DNA from: Cyanobacteria bacterium QS_4_48_99
GTDB taxonomy: Bacteria; Cyanobacteriota; Cyanobacteriia; Cyanobacteriales; Rubidibacteraceae
NCBI GenBank assembly: GCA_003021505.1
Contig: PXPT01000172.1
Span: 1-39,781, forward strand
Length of the DNA: 39,781 bases
Direction of reading: 5' to 3'
The position numbers and the translations under genes are program-made. Below, piece after piece: positions 22,400-30,785 of this stretch (its first letter is position 1; every line of letters begins with the position of its first letter). Below the pieces are notes generated by a model. The model was not told the origin of the DNA. It saw only the letters and a program-made list of their open reading frames with translations, and did not search any database.

Positions 22400-24787
22400 T
22401 CACCAACTCCGAGTGCCTTCAAACGGTTCCGCAGAACCCTCCCAGTTAAAACCATTAACGCGAAAGCCAATGGATCCCAGTTCTAAAGCTGGGTTGTAGC
22501 GCAAGAGAACACTGTAGGTGCGGCGACTGTATTCCACAAAGTAATCCGTGCTGATTTCTTCATTTTCCTCTAAGTCCAATCTGGTCTGAAAACCAGCAAG
22601 AAACGGACCATAGATTTGTTGAGTAATCCCCGCTTCCAGAACGCTTTCGTCCACGAAGCGGTCAAATAAAAACGGAGATTCGCCAACACGAATCGCTTGA
22701 GTGTAGCGAAGATTAAAAGCGGTATAGTCTAGATAAGACCTCGAAAATTGACCCAGTTGCCCTTGTAGCCCGATAGTCGCACTAAGGGAGTTTTGAGTGT
22801 CGCCATTGCTGTAAGCGCTGGCAATGCCAGTGACTCCGGTGGCGAGTCGCAAGGAAGGCTGCACCGGCACGGGGGTATAGCGTAATCCTTCAGTTGGGGT
22901 AGGCGGCAAAGTTTCGCCCTCCCAAAGCGAAAAGCCTCGGCTGAGGTAGGCAGCGCCTTGATAGCGAGTCAAGCTAACGCGGTCATCATCCTCGCCTGGA
23001 CTAAGCAACTCATCTTGGTCTGTCTCGGCGTTAATTCGTTGAATCCCTCCCTGGTAGCGGAGGTTGATCCCGGTTTCTCCTAAGCTCAAGCCTGGGGAAG
23101 TGAAAACAGCGCCCAGACTGCTTTGCACCGTCTGGTAGCCTAAGGAGCCATTGAAGAAGCGATCGCGGTAGCTATATTCTAGGTTGAGAAGATAGGGGCG
23201 CTCCCTATCACCGATGAGCTGCTCAATCTGCAAACTGGCTCGCAGTTCGTCTTCAAATTCACCAAAATCTAAACTGGTGAGTTCCGCAGTTCCCTCCAGG
23301 TTGGTTCTAGGGCTAATTGTCCCCTCCAGTTCCGCTTCTACTCCCGCCGAAGATGGGTCAAAGACTCCTTCTTCCGATACTGCCCTCTGAATAAAATATT
23401 GGGGTGTCACCTGGAAGCGCAGCCCCTCCGTTTCTACCAACCCCAAGGTGCGCTCGGCAAAGAAACCGCCACGTTCTTCGCCATCATACCCAAAGCTAAC
23501 CAAACTAGGGTCACGCTCGCGCCGGTCTAAGACAATTCGGTTTTGAAAAATTGGTAGCGAAAGTCCCTGGTCGAAAACGATGCGCGAGTCTGTCGTGGTA
23601 ATCTCGCTTTGAAGCGGACCTATCCTGGTAAACGTAGCTGTATCGGCTTGTAACTCTAACTCCGGTGGCGAGAAGGGATCGTTGGTAATGCGAACATCAC
23701 TCGCCTGCAAGCTTTCAGGACCAAACTCTACCCGCTCCGCTTGGAAGCGCAGCCGATTAATCCCTCCTTCTGTTTCCCGCGTTGGCAAATTTCTAAGATT
23801 CCTGCCACCGCCGAAATCAAATTGGTAGCCCCCTTGCGGAGTAACTTCCCTTATGGGTTCCTCTACTAAAGTCCCAGCACCGACATCACCCGGTAAGGTT
23901 GGGGAAAAATCTCTCTCAGCAGTCGGTTGATATATCTCGCCCCTCGCGTTGAGAATGACACCGCTATCTCTAACGAAATTGTATCTAAACCGAGCGCCCC
24001 GCAGCACTTGCTCCCCTCGCTTGAGAACCACATTTCCTTGTGCTACAGCCATCCGATTCGCCAAACTGACTTGCACGCGCTTCGCACTGAGCACCCCTCG
24101 CGGAAAGCGCACCAGGACATCGCCAGAGGCAGTAATCACCCGTTGCTGCTCGTCGTACTCGAGTTGATCTGCGGTAACTTTAATTTCGGTAGCGGAAGCT
24201 TCAGTGTCAGATTCTGGCTTGGTTTGGACAATTTCTGAGCGAGACGAGGTTGTCAACTCAAAGGTTCTTCTTTCTCCGTCCCGCGCTTGCATCTGCAAAC
24301 GAGTAGCCTGCGAAACTGGTTCGGGCATAGGCGCTTGCAGATTTTTGATGGGAATGGTGAAGAGTGAGGAGTGAGGAGGTGTTCTGTGCAGAGGGGCGGA
24401 GGTGCTGAGGTGGGGAGATTTCTGTGCAGAGGTGCCCAGGGGCGGAGGGGCGGAGGAGATGGGTGGGCTTGTTTGCTCCTCTGCTGTTTGTGTCCCCTTG
24501 TCCCCTTGTCCCCCATATCCTCTGCTCGGTACGCCCACAGAAATGGGAGCGCCCAGCTTGGCAGCATCTTTGTAAACTGGAGAGTCGGGATTGGAGGCAG
24601 AGGATAGGAATTGCTGAATTGCTGAATTGCTGAATTCTGAATTCAGATTGCTCTTCTGCTGCTCTAATGAGGAGCGGGAATTACTTGTGATCGCTAACCT
24701 AGCAGCATCGGCAAAATGGTTAACCGCTTTCTGTTGCTGAATTTGAACAATCCTAGGGGGTTCAGGCGGTGGAACTGATGGAGGCAT
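22400..24787 (-). CDS. DUF3769 LptD-like outer-membrane protein
   Basis: 795 aa. The Pro-rich start (MPPSVPPPEPPRIVQ) is typical of the cyanobacterial DUF3769 family. Residues about 200-275 are an OstA/LptA-like domain (IKVTADQLEYDEQQRVITAS, GVLSAKRVQV, AQGNVVLKRGEQVLRGAR). The remainder consists of beta-barrel strands alternating aromatic and polar residues (LLNLEYSYRDRFFNGSLGY, YFVEYSRRTYSVLLRYNP). The family is considered the cyanobacterial counterpart of LptD, which inserts LPS in the outer membrane. Odd: residues 49-60 (SEFSNSAIQQF) come from octamer repeats. Residues 90-143 (GQGDKGTQTAEEQTSPP, then PLGTSAQKSPHLSTSAPLHR) come from a G-rich palindromic repeat. Both fall in the disordered linker. 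Downstream of psbI, after a terminator. Confidence 0.88.
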   Translation of the reverse strand: MPPSVPPPEPPRIVQIQQQKAVNHFADAARLAITSNSRSSLEQQKSNLNSEFSNSAIQQFLSSASNPDSPVYKDAAKLGAPISVGVPSRGYGGQGDKGTQTAEEQTSPPISSAPPPLGTSAQKSPHLSTSAPLHRTPPHSSLFTIPIKNLQAPMPEPVSQATRLQMQARDGERRTFELTTSSRSEIVQTKPESDTEASATEIKVTADQLEYDEQQRVITASGDVLVRFPRGVLSAKRVQVSLANRMAVAQGNVVLKRGEQVLRGARFRYNFVRDSGVILNARGEIYQPTAERDFSPTLPGDVGAGTLVEEPIREVTPQGGYQFDFGGGRNLRNLPTRETEGGINRLRFQAERVEFGPESLQASDVRITNDPFSPPELELQADTATFTRIGPLQSEITTTDSRIVFDQGLSLPIFQNRIVLDRRERDPSLVSFGYDGEERGGFFAERTLGLVETEGLRFQVTPQYFIQRAVSEEGVFDPSSAGVEAELEGTISPRTNLEGTAELTSLDFGEFEDELRASLQIEQLIGDRERPYLLNLEYSYRDRFFNGSLGYQTVQSSLGAVFTSPGLSLGETGINLRYQGGIQRINAETDQDELLSPGEDDDRVSLTRYQGAAYLSRGFSLWEGETLPPTPTEGLRYTPVPVQPSLRLATGVTGIASAYSNGDTQNSLSATIGLQGQLGQFSRSYLDYTAFNLRYTQAIRVGESPFLFDRFVDESVLEAGITQQIYGPFLAGFQTRLDLEENEEISTDYFVEYSRRTYSVLLRYNPALELGSIGFRVNGFNWEGSAEPFEGTRSW
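24355..24545. repeat. G-rich palindromic repeat translated inside the DUF3769 gene
   Basis: GTGCAGAGGGGCGGAGGTGC near 24387 and GAGGGGCGGAGG near 24440, with GTCCCCTTGTCCCCTTGTC near 24490. Same family as the repeats near 3480 and 10440. The open reading frame passes through without a stop. Confidence 0.75.
24608..24645. repeat. GAATTGCT octamers inside the DUF3769 gene
   Basis: Three exact GAATTGCT units (24608, 24616, 24624) followed by GAATTCT and GAATTCA. Translated as part of the N-terminal linker. Confidence 0.85.
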
Positions 24788-24827
24788 CTTTTCAGGAAGC
24801 CTAGGTTTACGGTGCAGAATAAAAGAC

Positions 24828-24850
24828 TGGGGCGAAAGTTGCTCGCCCCA
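24828..24850 (-). terminator. psbI terminator
   Basis: On the minus strand TGGGGCGA and TCGCCCCA form a perfect 8-bp stem with a seven-base loop, followed by GTCTTTTATT. It lies 24 bases after the psbI stop and 41 bases before the DUF3769 start. A classic intrinsic terminator. Confidence 0.75.
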
Positions 24851-24874
24851 AGGTGTGATTGACCGCCACTGCGA

Positions 24875-24994
24875 TTATTGTTCTATGTCTCGCCGTTTGG
24901 GGCTGCGATTGGGATCGCCCGACAATAAACCAAACACAAACAGTAGCACAAAAAATGCAATAACCACGTAGACAGCTATTTTCAGGGTTAGCAT
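24875..24994 (-). CDS. psbI: Photosystem II reaction centre protein I
   Basis: 39 aa, matching PsbI along its length: one membrane helix ([20 protein letters not shown]) and the conserved tail [19 protein letters not shown]. PsbI is a small subunit next to the D1 protein in photosystem II and sits in the thylakoid membrane. Start chosen at ATG 24994 because it gives the invariant MLTLKI start; the longer open frame to 25060 is leader. Its own hairpin terminator follows. The 3' end of a group II intron ends about 47 bases upstream, so the native promoter may have been displaced. Confidence 0.93.
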   Translation of the reverse strand: MLTLKIAVYVVIAFFVLLFVFGLLSGDPNRSPKRRDIEQ

Positions 24995-25040
24995 ACTGCT
25001 ATCACATATAAGAACTACTTTCCGATCATACCGTTTTAGC

Positions 25041-25257
25041 GGGTAAGGGTCGGAAGTCACTTTCCTTCCCTACCCTAAGAACGGTACGTGACAGTTTCCC
25101 ATCATACCGCTCCAGCCTTACTTCTAGCCTTCAACTGGTTTTACTATGTACCTGTTTATGACAAGCTCTATGTAGGTGAGCTAGATTTTCTGGGTCGTCT
25201 AGTCCATCTTTCTCAACAGCTACTATGTGGTGGTTTCGATTTCTTCTCCTTAAGCTC
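25041..25257 (-). mobile_element. 3' remnant of a group II intron
   Basis: Minus strand. The end of an intron-encoded protein is readable as NRNHHIVAVEKDGLDDPENL followed by AHLHRACHKQVHSKTS and a stop. This is the HNH endonuclease tail of reverse transcriptase/maturases. It is followed by a 34-nt domain V (25079-25112) and a domain VI-like stem (25041-25078, GGGTAGGG...CCCTTACCC). The RT, maturase and ribozyme domains I-III are missing: the fragment ends at a CCCCC/GGGGG hairpin (25258-25283). It lies in the psbI leader. Confidence 0.8.
25079..25112 (-). ncRNA. Group II intron domain V
   Basis: Exactly 34 nt on the minus strand: begins GAGCGGTATG (catalytic AGC triad), GGAAAC tetraloop in the middle, ends CGTACCGTTC. 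The two halves pair (GAGCGGTA with TACCGTTC). Intact in sequence although the rest of the intron is lost. Confidence 0.8.
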
Positions 25258-25285
25258 ATCCCCCGCTTAAAAGACGGGGGGATTT

Positions 25286-25650
25286 CGCGTCATTCGTCAT
25301 TCGTCGTCAGTAAAGTTAGATAGACGTTAGTACAAACACCAATAACCAATGACCAATGACGATCCCCCTTTGTGTAGGCTTCATCCCCAAATAACGATGC
25401 CCAAAGCCCATTTATCTAAAAGCTTATTCCAGTTAACTATTATTCGTACATTCATAGCCTGCTTCACATTGATTTAGTAGGCGAAAAGCATCTGGCTGGT
25501 TAAAGGTAAAAGTCGGTTAAAATATGCATGTTTGTTGCTATTTGTCAAGCGGAGCTAATTGGCGATCGCTACACTAATCCAATTAAAAATAAAAGGAGGG
25601 CTTAATCTAGTGTTCGCTATTTTCTATTGCTTTTATTTAAAAAAATTAAC
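25286..25650. repeat. Intergenic STRR hairpin, otherwise empty
   Basis: GTCATTCGTCATT (25289-25301) and AATGACCAATGAC (25348-25360) are inverted with one mismatch, each built from heptamer-like units. To the right (25361-25650) there is one HIP1 site near 25562 and no gene. The GT2 gene ends at 25651. Confidence 0.6.
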
Positions 25651-26622
25651 CTACCATACTTCCGGTAGTTCCTTTTGAAACTTCCAGAAATTGACTGATT
25701 TTATATTCATAAGCAGTGCCAAATTGATAACTAATTCTTTTGTTAAGGTTTTTGATCTTTGTGTTATTATATATCTTGCCATTTCTACATAGCAACATAT
25801 TTTTTCATACCAACTAATTTGAACGCGACTAATTAAAAATAAGCGTTCGAAAAACAGTTTCCATTGTGGAAACACGAACTTCCTTCTTTTCATTGGGTCA
25901 AACCAAAGGATGCGTTGAGCGTAACCACGATGCGCTTTCATTGATCTGTAGGGATGATCTCTTTTAAAAAAAAGAAGCTCTGGTACTTCGTGGAACTTAC
26001 CGAGAAGAGCAAATTCTTCTAGCAAAATTAGGTCTGATGCGATATAGTTTCCGATTAGCGCTGTCGTCTGAAGAACGTTTGCCCGTATTACCCCATAAAT
26101 TGGCATCCAGGCTCCTTCACTTCGTTTCCCCAAATTTCTTGCTTTGTGCAGCTCATGATAGCGTTTAAAGCGCTGATGGGATTTTGGTGAATTAAGGTTG
26201 AGGTTCTCTAAGAGCCTTTCTACGTGCCTACCCTCTTCGTCAATTAAAGTTGACCTAGAATAAGACAAAATCGCAGAAGGTTTACTATCCAACGCCTCAA
26301 CACATTGCTTTAAGAATTCTGGTGCATACAAATCGTCGTGATTAGCCCACATAAAGTACTCACCATTAGACAAATCGACAACATGATTGAAATTTCGAGT
26401 AGCGCCGAGGTTTTGTTCGTTGCGGTAGTAACGGATGTGGTTATCTTGAGCAGCGTATTCCCGGCAAATTTCTTCTGTACTGTCAGTGGAAGCGTTGTCC
26501 GAGATGATTAATTCAAAATCCTCAAATGTCTGAGCTAAAAGTGAATTTAGCGCCTCTTTCAGGAAAAAATCCCCGTTGTAAACGGGCATTCCAATGCTTA
26601 CGCGCGGCTGAGAATAACTCAT
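25651..26622 (-). CDS. Family 2 glycosyltransferase
   Basis: 323-aa GT-A enzyme transferring a sugar from a nucleotide donor to a surface glycan. GMPVYNG (11-17) begins the nucleotide-binding fold. IISDNASTDST (39-49) binds the nucleotide. The metal-binding DxD equivalent is ANHDD (93-97). No membrane helices strong enough to make it a processive synthase. Start supported by GGAGG eight bases upstream. Last gene of the minus-strand polysaccharide cluster; substrate cannot be deduced. It uses AT-richer codons than the core genes, as do its cluster neighbours. Confidence 0.9.
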   Translation of the reverse strand: MSYSQPRVSIGMPVYNGDFFLKEALNSLLAQTFEDFELIISDNASTDSTEEICREYAAQDNHIRYYRNEQNLGATRNFNHVVDLSNGEYFMWANHDDLYAPEFLKQCVEALDSKPSAILSYSRSTLIDEEGRHVERLLENLNLNSPKSHQRFKRYHELHKARNLGKRSEGAWMPIYGVIRANVLQTTALIGNYIASDLILLEEFALLGKFHEVPELLFFKRDHPYRSMKAHRGYAQRILWFDPMKRRKFVFPQWKLFFERLFLISRVQISWYEKICCYVEMARYIITQRSKTLTKELVINLALLMNIKSVNFWKFQKELPEVW

Positions 26623-26725
26623 TTTTCTTGCCTCCTTTACTAAATCTCAATTTGTGAACTTACTAAGCTTTGTTTGCCAGTTTTTCATCCACTCTTAACC
26701 ACATGGAAAAGATTATAAACTTTTC

Positions 26726-27946
26726 TTAAAGGGAAACAATCTCTGCATTTACTCCCATATCGTCAAGCGTTTGCTTAATTTCCTTGCAGTAGATGGGATT
26801 CATCACAATTACCTGATCCGGCTTATATTCTTTCAAAAATTCTGGTGGCACAATCTCTTTGCCCACGCCAGGGATGAATTTGCCATGACGATGAGGATTA
26901 ATGTCGATGACATATTGAATTTTGTCTACAGTATCGAGGGTAGTCAGAAAAGCGACGCATTTGGAACCTGAACCCCAGACAACTACTCGCTTGTTTTGTG
27001 CGTGCATCTGCTGTAGATGTTGTTTCCACTGCGTCAGTTTGTTTTGAATATGGCTAGCAAAATACTTAACATCTTGGGCTGTCTGTTCCTGGCTTTCTTC
27101 TAACGGATGAATTTTGTGGGATGGTGTGGCGACAGGTTGAGCTTCAATTAAGAGATATTGTTCCCCATAGGCTCGATATAAGTCTGTCACCTCAAACCCG
27201 CAGGAGCGAAATAAACGTGCTAAGGAACCTGGGGTAAAGTAAGAGCAATGCTCATAGTAAATGTCCTCGAAGGAAAGGTTCTGTAGTACGCGAGTTGTAT
27301 CGGGGATTTCAAGGACAACAGTGGTGTCGAGGCGCGAGCCCATGGAATCGCGCACGGTTTGCACAAATTCCGCAGTAGGATAAATATGCTCTAGGGTATG
27401 GCGACAGCAGATAAAATCACCCATATACTCGGCGTGGCGCTGGGAATAATAGTCTTGAATGAAAGTTACGCGATCAGCGGCTTCACTTTTTATTCGCCCG
27501 GGCACAGCAGAAGGGTCAATTCCCACACCGCAATTGTTACCCAATTCGCATAGCAGCAGTAGGAAATCCCCCTTGCTGCAACCAATCTCGACAATATCCT
27601 TGTTGTGCAAATCGTATTTCTCAATCAGGCGATTGGCTAAATCGAGAGCAAACTGGTTAAAGGTGGGGGAAAAACTCTGTTGATCCTCGTAATTGGGCGC
27701 ATAAGCCGACCACTTGCGGTCAAACGCTACGTTAGTGATGAAGCCACAATGGTCGCAAAAGCCTAAAACCACATCACCGCAGGGAAAGTCTAGGGCTTCC
27801 TGCTGAGTGGGCAGCATCAAGCAACTGTGGACGGGAACGTTATGCACTTCGTAGAAAAGGGAGAGTCCTTTGCTGTTGCAGTTGGGACAGAGATGTTCTT
27901 CTAGCGTATATGCTTTATCCGTCTGTTCTAGTAGCGGCTGTATCAT
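26726..27946 (-). CDS. Sugar C-methyltransferase-like protein (first type)
   Basis: 406 aa with the three-part layout of TylC3/NovU-type C-methyltransferases. A zinc-binding N-terminus has C20-x2-C23 and C64-x2-C67. A SAM fold carries motif I VEIGCSKGDF (119-128) and HTLEHIYPTAEF downstream. A C-terminal Rossmann-like domain has VVVWGSGSKCVAFL and the conserved VIDINPHRHGKFIPG. Such enzymes methylate C-3 of nucleotide-linked deoxyketo sugars. It differs from the methyltransferase at 35636, so the cluster may add methyl groups at two points. Upstream AAGGAT serves as a weak ribosome binding site. Donor sugar unknown. Confidence 0.85.
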   Translation of the reverse strand: MIQPLLEQTDKAYTLEEHLCPNCNSKGLSLFYEVHNVPVHSCLMLPTQQEALDFPCGDVVLGFCDHCGFITNVAFDRKWSAYAPNYEDQQSFSPTFNQFALDLANRLIEKYDLHNKDIVEIGCSKGDFLLLLCELGNNCGVGIDPSAVPGRIKSEAADRVTFIQDYYSQRHAEYMGDFICCRHTLEHIYPTAEFVQTVRDSMGSRLDTTVVLEIPDTTRVLQNLSFEDIYYEHCSYFTPGSLARLFRSCGFEVTDLYRAYGEQYLLIEAQPVATPSHKIHPLEESQEQTAQDVKYFASHIQNKLTQWKQHLQQMHAQNKRVVVWGSGSKCVAFLTTLDTVDKIQYVIDINPHRHGKFIPGVGKEIVPPEFLKEYKPDQVIVMNPIYCKEIKQTLDDMGVNAEIVSL

Positions 27947-27998
27947 AGTAGATCCTTAATTAGTTAGTTGAGTTTTCAATTGAAAGGTACTTCTTCAT

Positions 27999-29069
27999 CT
28001 AGTAGGGAGAAGGGGGTTGGCTAGACAGATAAACCATTGCTTCTAGCGACCTCCAGCGCTGTTTGTCATTGACAGTAAGATACTGGTGCATCCCATCCTC
28101 AGAAAGTTGAAAGGATGTTTTCCCATCATCTTCCACTGAAATTTTCCCCGGTTCAGAAAGGTGGAAGTATCCGTCATCTGGTCTTACTGCATAGAGAACA
28201 GAAGTTAAGTCCCAACTAGGTCGGTCGTAAGGCATGTCCATATAATGGCGATAAGCATCTGCAATGGGATGGTTTTCTACGTAGTTATAGTGATGTTGAA
28301 TGCTGCTGGCAGGGTAAAGGATGGATTTGCCGACTTGGTAGCCACTGGCAACCATCCGAGTGGGCCATTCAGCGAAGAGTTTTTTTGCCGAGGGCAAGTC
28401 GACGTAAACGTTGTAATTACGCTCTCCCGTGGGAAAAGCGCCAGCCATAATGGAAAGCAGACGGACTTTACGCTTAACTAACTCTTTGCCAGTTAGGGGG
28501 CTCTGCGAGTCGCCGGGTGAATCGAGAAGGCGTGCCAAGTTAGTGCTGAAGCCCACCTGAACTATAGTCACCGCACCGTCTGGTTCTTCAGCAAGGATGC
28601 GGCGAAGTAAGTCAACGGCTTCTGGTGCTGCTGAACCATCCGTCAAATCATGGGGATACACGAATGACCCATCAGGATGTTTCTTCTGGGCAGGAACCTG
28701 AATCATGTCTTTACTTTTGGGTTTCTTGCCGTCTTGCACCATGCCAATCGGAATTTCCCCCCTGCCGTAAAAGGTGTTCAACAGGTCTAGGTAGGGGGCT
28801 GCCCACTTGTTGTCCTTGGTGATAGTGACAGCGAGTAGCTTGGCTTCTTGACGACTTTCAAAGGCGTGAAGCATGGCGAGGGCAAGCGCATCATCAATAT
28901 CGTTACCCATGTCGGTGTCGAAGATGATGTGCTTAGAATGGGTTTCGCCGAAGGTGATGTTATCATCAGGCGCTTGATAAGATTTTACACTTCCTAGGGT
29001 TAGGAGAAATAATAAAAGTCCGCCTATTATGAAGTTTAGCTTGTTTTTTTGGATCGCTTTTTTGAGCAT
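27999..29069 (-). CDS. Membrane-anchored nucleoside hydrolase
   Basis: 356 aa of the inosine/uridine-preferring nucleoside hydrolase family. One N-terminal hydrophobic helix (FIIGGLLLFLLTLGSVKS, 13-30), a signal anchor or uncleaved signal, suggests action in the periplasm. The calcium-binding DTDMGNDIDDALAL starts at 51. TIVQVGFSTNLARLL and the later PSWDLTSVLYAV (the active-site region with a conserved Asp) support the fold. These enzymes split ribonucleosides into base and ribose. Its place between two polysaccharide genes is unusual; it may be a bystander or act on a nucleotide-derived substrate. Start ATG at 29069. Confidence 0.85.
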   Translation of the reverse strand: MLKKAIQKNKLNFIIGGLLLFLLTLGSVKSYQAPDDNITFGETHSKHIIFDTDMGNDIDDALALAMLHAFESRQEAKLLAVTITKDNKWAAPYLDLLNTFYGRGEIPIGMVQDGKKPKSKDMIQVPAQKKHPDGSFVYPHDLTDGSAAPEAVDLLRRILAEEPDGAVTIVQVGFSTNLARLLDSPGDSQSPLTGKELVKRKVRLLSIMAGAFPTGERNYNVYVDLPSAKKLFAEWPTRMVASGYQVGKSILYPASSIQHHYNYVENHPIADAYRHYMDMPYDRPSWDLTSVLYAVRPDDGYFHLSEPGKISVEDDGKTSFQLSEDGMHQYLTVNDKQRWRSLEAMVYLSSQPPSPY

Positions 29070-29140
29070 AGATTTGCGGTCAATTAAACTCCTTTATTGT
29101 CTCTGCGAGACCTTTTTTATCTGTAGTAAAAAATTGACAT

Positions 29141-29884
29141 TTATGCTGTTAACCGATTTTGATTTAGAAGAAGGTGGTCCCCTAAACTTAGTTGGCGTTT
29201 CCGTCTATTTCTAGGACTTCTCGATTTGTTTTGTTGAGATGCGTCAAGGTGCTTCCACACTTTATATAGGTTTCGCCACTGCACCTTGTCATCTGTTTCC
29301 CATCCGACTTTAGCTGCCGCTAACCCCATAGCAGCCCGGATTCTTGCATGAACTCCTTTTAGTTCTAAATAACGCCCAATCCGACCCCGATAATCCAGCA
29401 ATTCTATTTCCTTGCCCCATCTTTTGGTATAAGAAATAGGGGTTCTCCAATCCATTCTGTTTTATCCAAATAAATCTCTAGTTTAGAAGCTAATTTTTTA
29501 TTGTTTAAGCTGTTTGGGGGAAACTTGGATACATGTTCAACCAGGTTTTCTGTGTGTGTACTAATCCCCGGTGGCCATGCGATATCCTCCGGCACTTTTC
29601 TACTATCCTTGCATCGGAATCGGTAAAAATGGCAGCTTGAAAATTTTCTAAAGATTTTTCAATGGCAAACGCTTGTCGTGATAGCAATGCAAAGTGCCTT
29701 TCTGTTTATGTGGAAATGCTACAACGTTGGGATAGTTATTTAAAAAGCTAGGATAGTCTGTACCCACTATAACTTTATGGTTGGATGCATACCTTTCTAA
29801 ATCTTCAATTAGATTCTTAGCTTGAACCCTATATGGCTTGCCTAAGGCTAGGGTGCAAAAGCAAAAATTATTGTTTTTATCCAT
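29141..29884 (-). pseudogene. Glycosyltransferase-like protein, broken by several frameshifts
   Basis: Reading starts at 29884 with MDKNNNFCFCTLALGKPYRV, NLIEDLERYASNHKVIVGTD and HKQKGTLHCYHDKR. A shift near 29660 gives FAIEKSLENFQAAIFTDSDA. A shift near 29600 gives PEDIAWPPGISTHTENLVEH. Another near 29420 gives GKEIELLDYRGRIGRYLELK then AAAKVGWETDDKVQWRNLYK. The order (CTLALG start, 'CYHDKRFAI', 'IFTDSDARI' DxD-like) is that of a cyanobacterial uncharacterised glycosyltransferase family. At least three frameshifts make it non-functional unless the lesions are sequencing errors. Confidence 0.7.
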
Positions 29885-29991
29885 TACAACAGTCCCAAGT
29901 TTAGTTTAAATCTGCTAACACGAAGTCTTAGTTCGAGAGGTTATCTGCCTGATTGAGCATTGTTTATTCGACTAGGTTAGAAGTATCTAAA

Positions 29992-30759
29992 TTATGCTCG
30001 TAAATTTTCGGGATTTGTTTTCAATTCCAAGCGATTAGAAACTACTTTAGCAGGCACGCCAACTGCAACTGAGTAAGAGGGAATATCCTTGGTTACTACT
30101 GCACCTGCGCCGATTACACTGCCCTGACCAATAGTGATTCCATCTAGGACTTTTACGCCACTGCCTAACCAGCAGTCATCCTCAACCACAATTCCTTTGC
30201 GAGTGGTTCCTTGCTCCCTAATCTTACGCATGGGATCTCCGAAGTTATGATTGTTAGCGTAGATTCCTGAGTGGGATGAAACGAGACAGTCTTTGCCAAT
30301 TTCGACATAACCGGAACCCGATATACAAGCGTAAGGACCAATGTAGGTACGCTCACCAATATCAATTTGTGTGTGCCTACTGGGGTTAACATTTTCCCCT
30401 TTGATATAAACACCTTTATCGAGGCTGACTCGCTTGCCAAGGCAAATTTTATTGCTGTACCCATTGCCGTTAATGCAAACATTACTGCCCAGCACAGCAC
30501 CATCGCCAAGACAAATTATTGCGTTTTGATCGCTGCCGCTGAGGTAAACATGGCGTTCAATGCTGACGCGATCGCCCATTTCAATGCAGTTGGCATGGCT
30601 CAATCTAACACCGGGGTGAATGCGAACAGACTTGCCCATCTGGGCACAAATCCTACGGTAGAGCCAAGTTCGCAGCACCATACACGGTTTTACGGGAGGA
30701 ACCCACTCCGCTAGTGCACTCAAGGCAGATTCTTTCCGACGTAACCACTTAGTACCCAT
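29992..30759 (-). CDS. Hexapeptide-repeat acyltransferase (LbetaH)
   Basis: 255 aa. After a basic N-terminal 60 residues come many hexapeptide repeats of the left-handed beta helix (VRIHPGVRLSHANCIEMGDR, RTYIGPYACISGSGYVEIGK, IVVEDDCWLGSGVKVLDG, GSVIGAGAVVTKDIPSYSVA), ending with VGVPAKVV. The active-site His is likely in ANNHNFGDP. This is the maltose/xenobiotic acetyltransferase fold, which usually transfers acetyl from acetyl-CoA to a sugar hydroxyl. Only 26 bp separates it from the HAD gene upstream, suggesting co-transcription. It probably O-acetylates the glycan or a precursor. Confidence 0.9.
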   Translation of the reverse strand: MGTKWLRRKESALSALAEWVPPVKPCMVLRTWLYRRICAQMGKSVRIHPGVRLSHANCIEMGDRVSIERHVYLSGSDQNAIICLGDGAVLGSNVCINGNGYSNKICLGKRVSLDKGVYIKGENVNPSRHTQIDIGERTYIGPYACISGSGYVEIGKDCLVSSHSGIYANNHNFGDPMRKIREQGTTRKGIVVEDDCWLGSGVKVLDGITIGQGSVIGAGAVVTKDIPSYSVAVGVPAKVVSNRLELKTNPENLRA

Positions 30760-30785
30760 AGTCGATAAATTCCCAGGTTGATGTC

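Noticed and set aside
25088-25270. 60-codon plus-strand ORF in the psbI upstream region
   Set aside because: It is the complement of the group II intron remnant (HNH tail and domain V).
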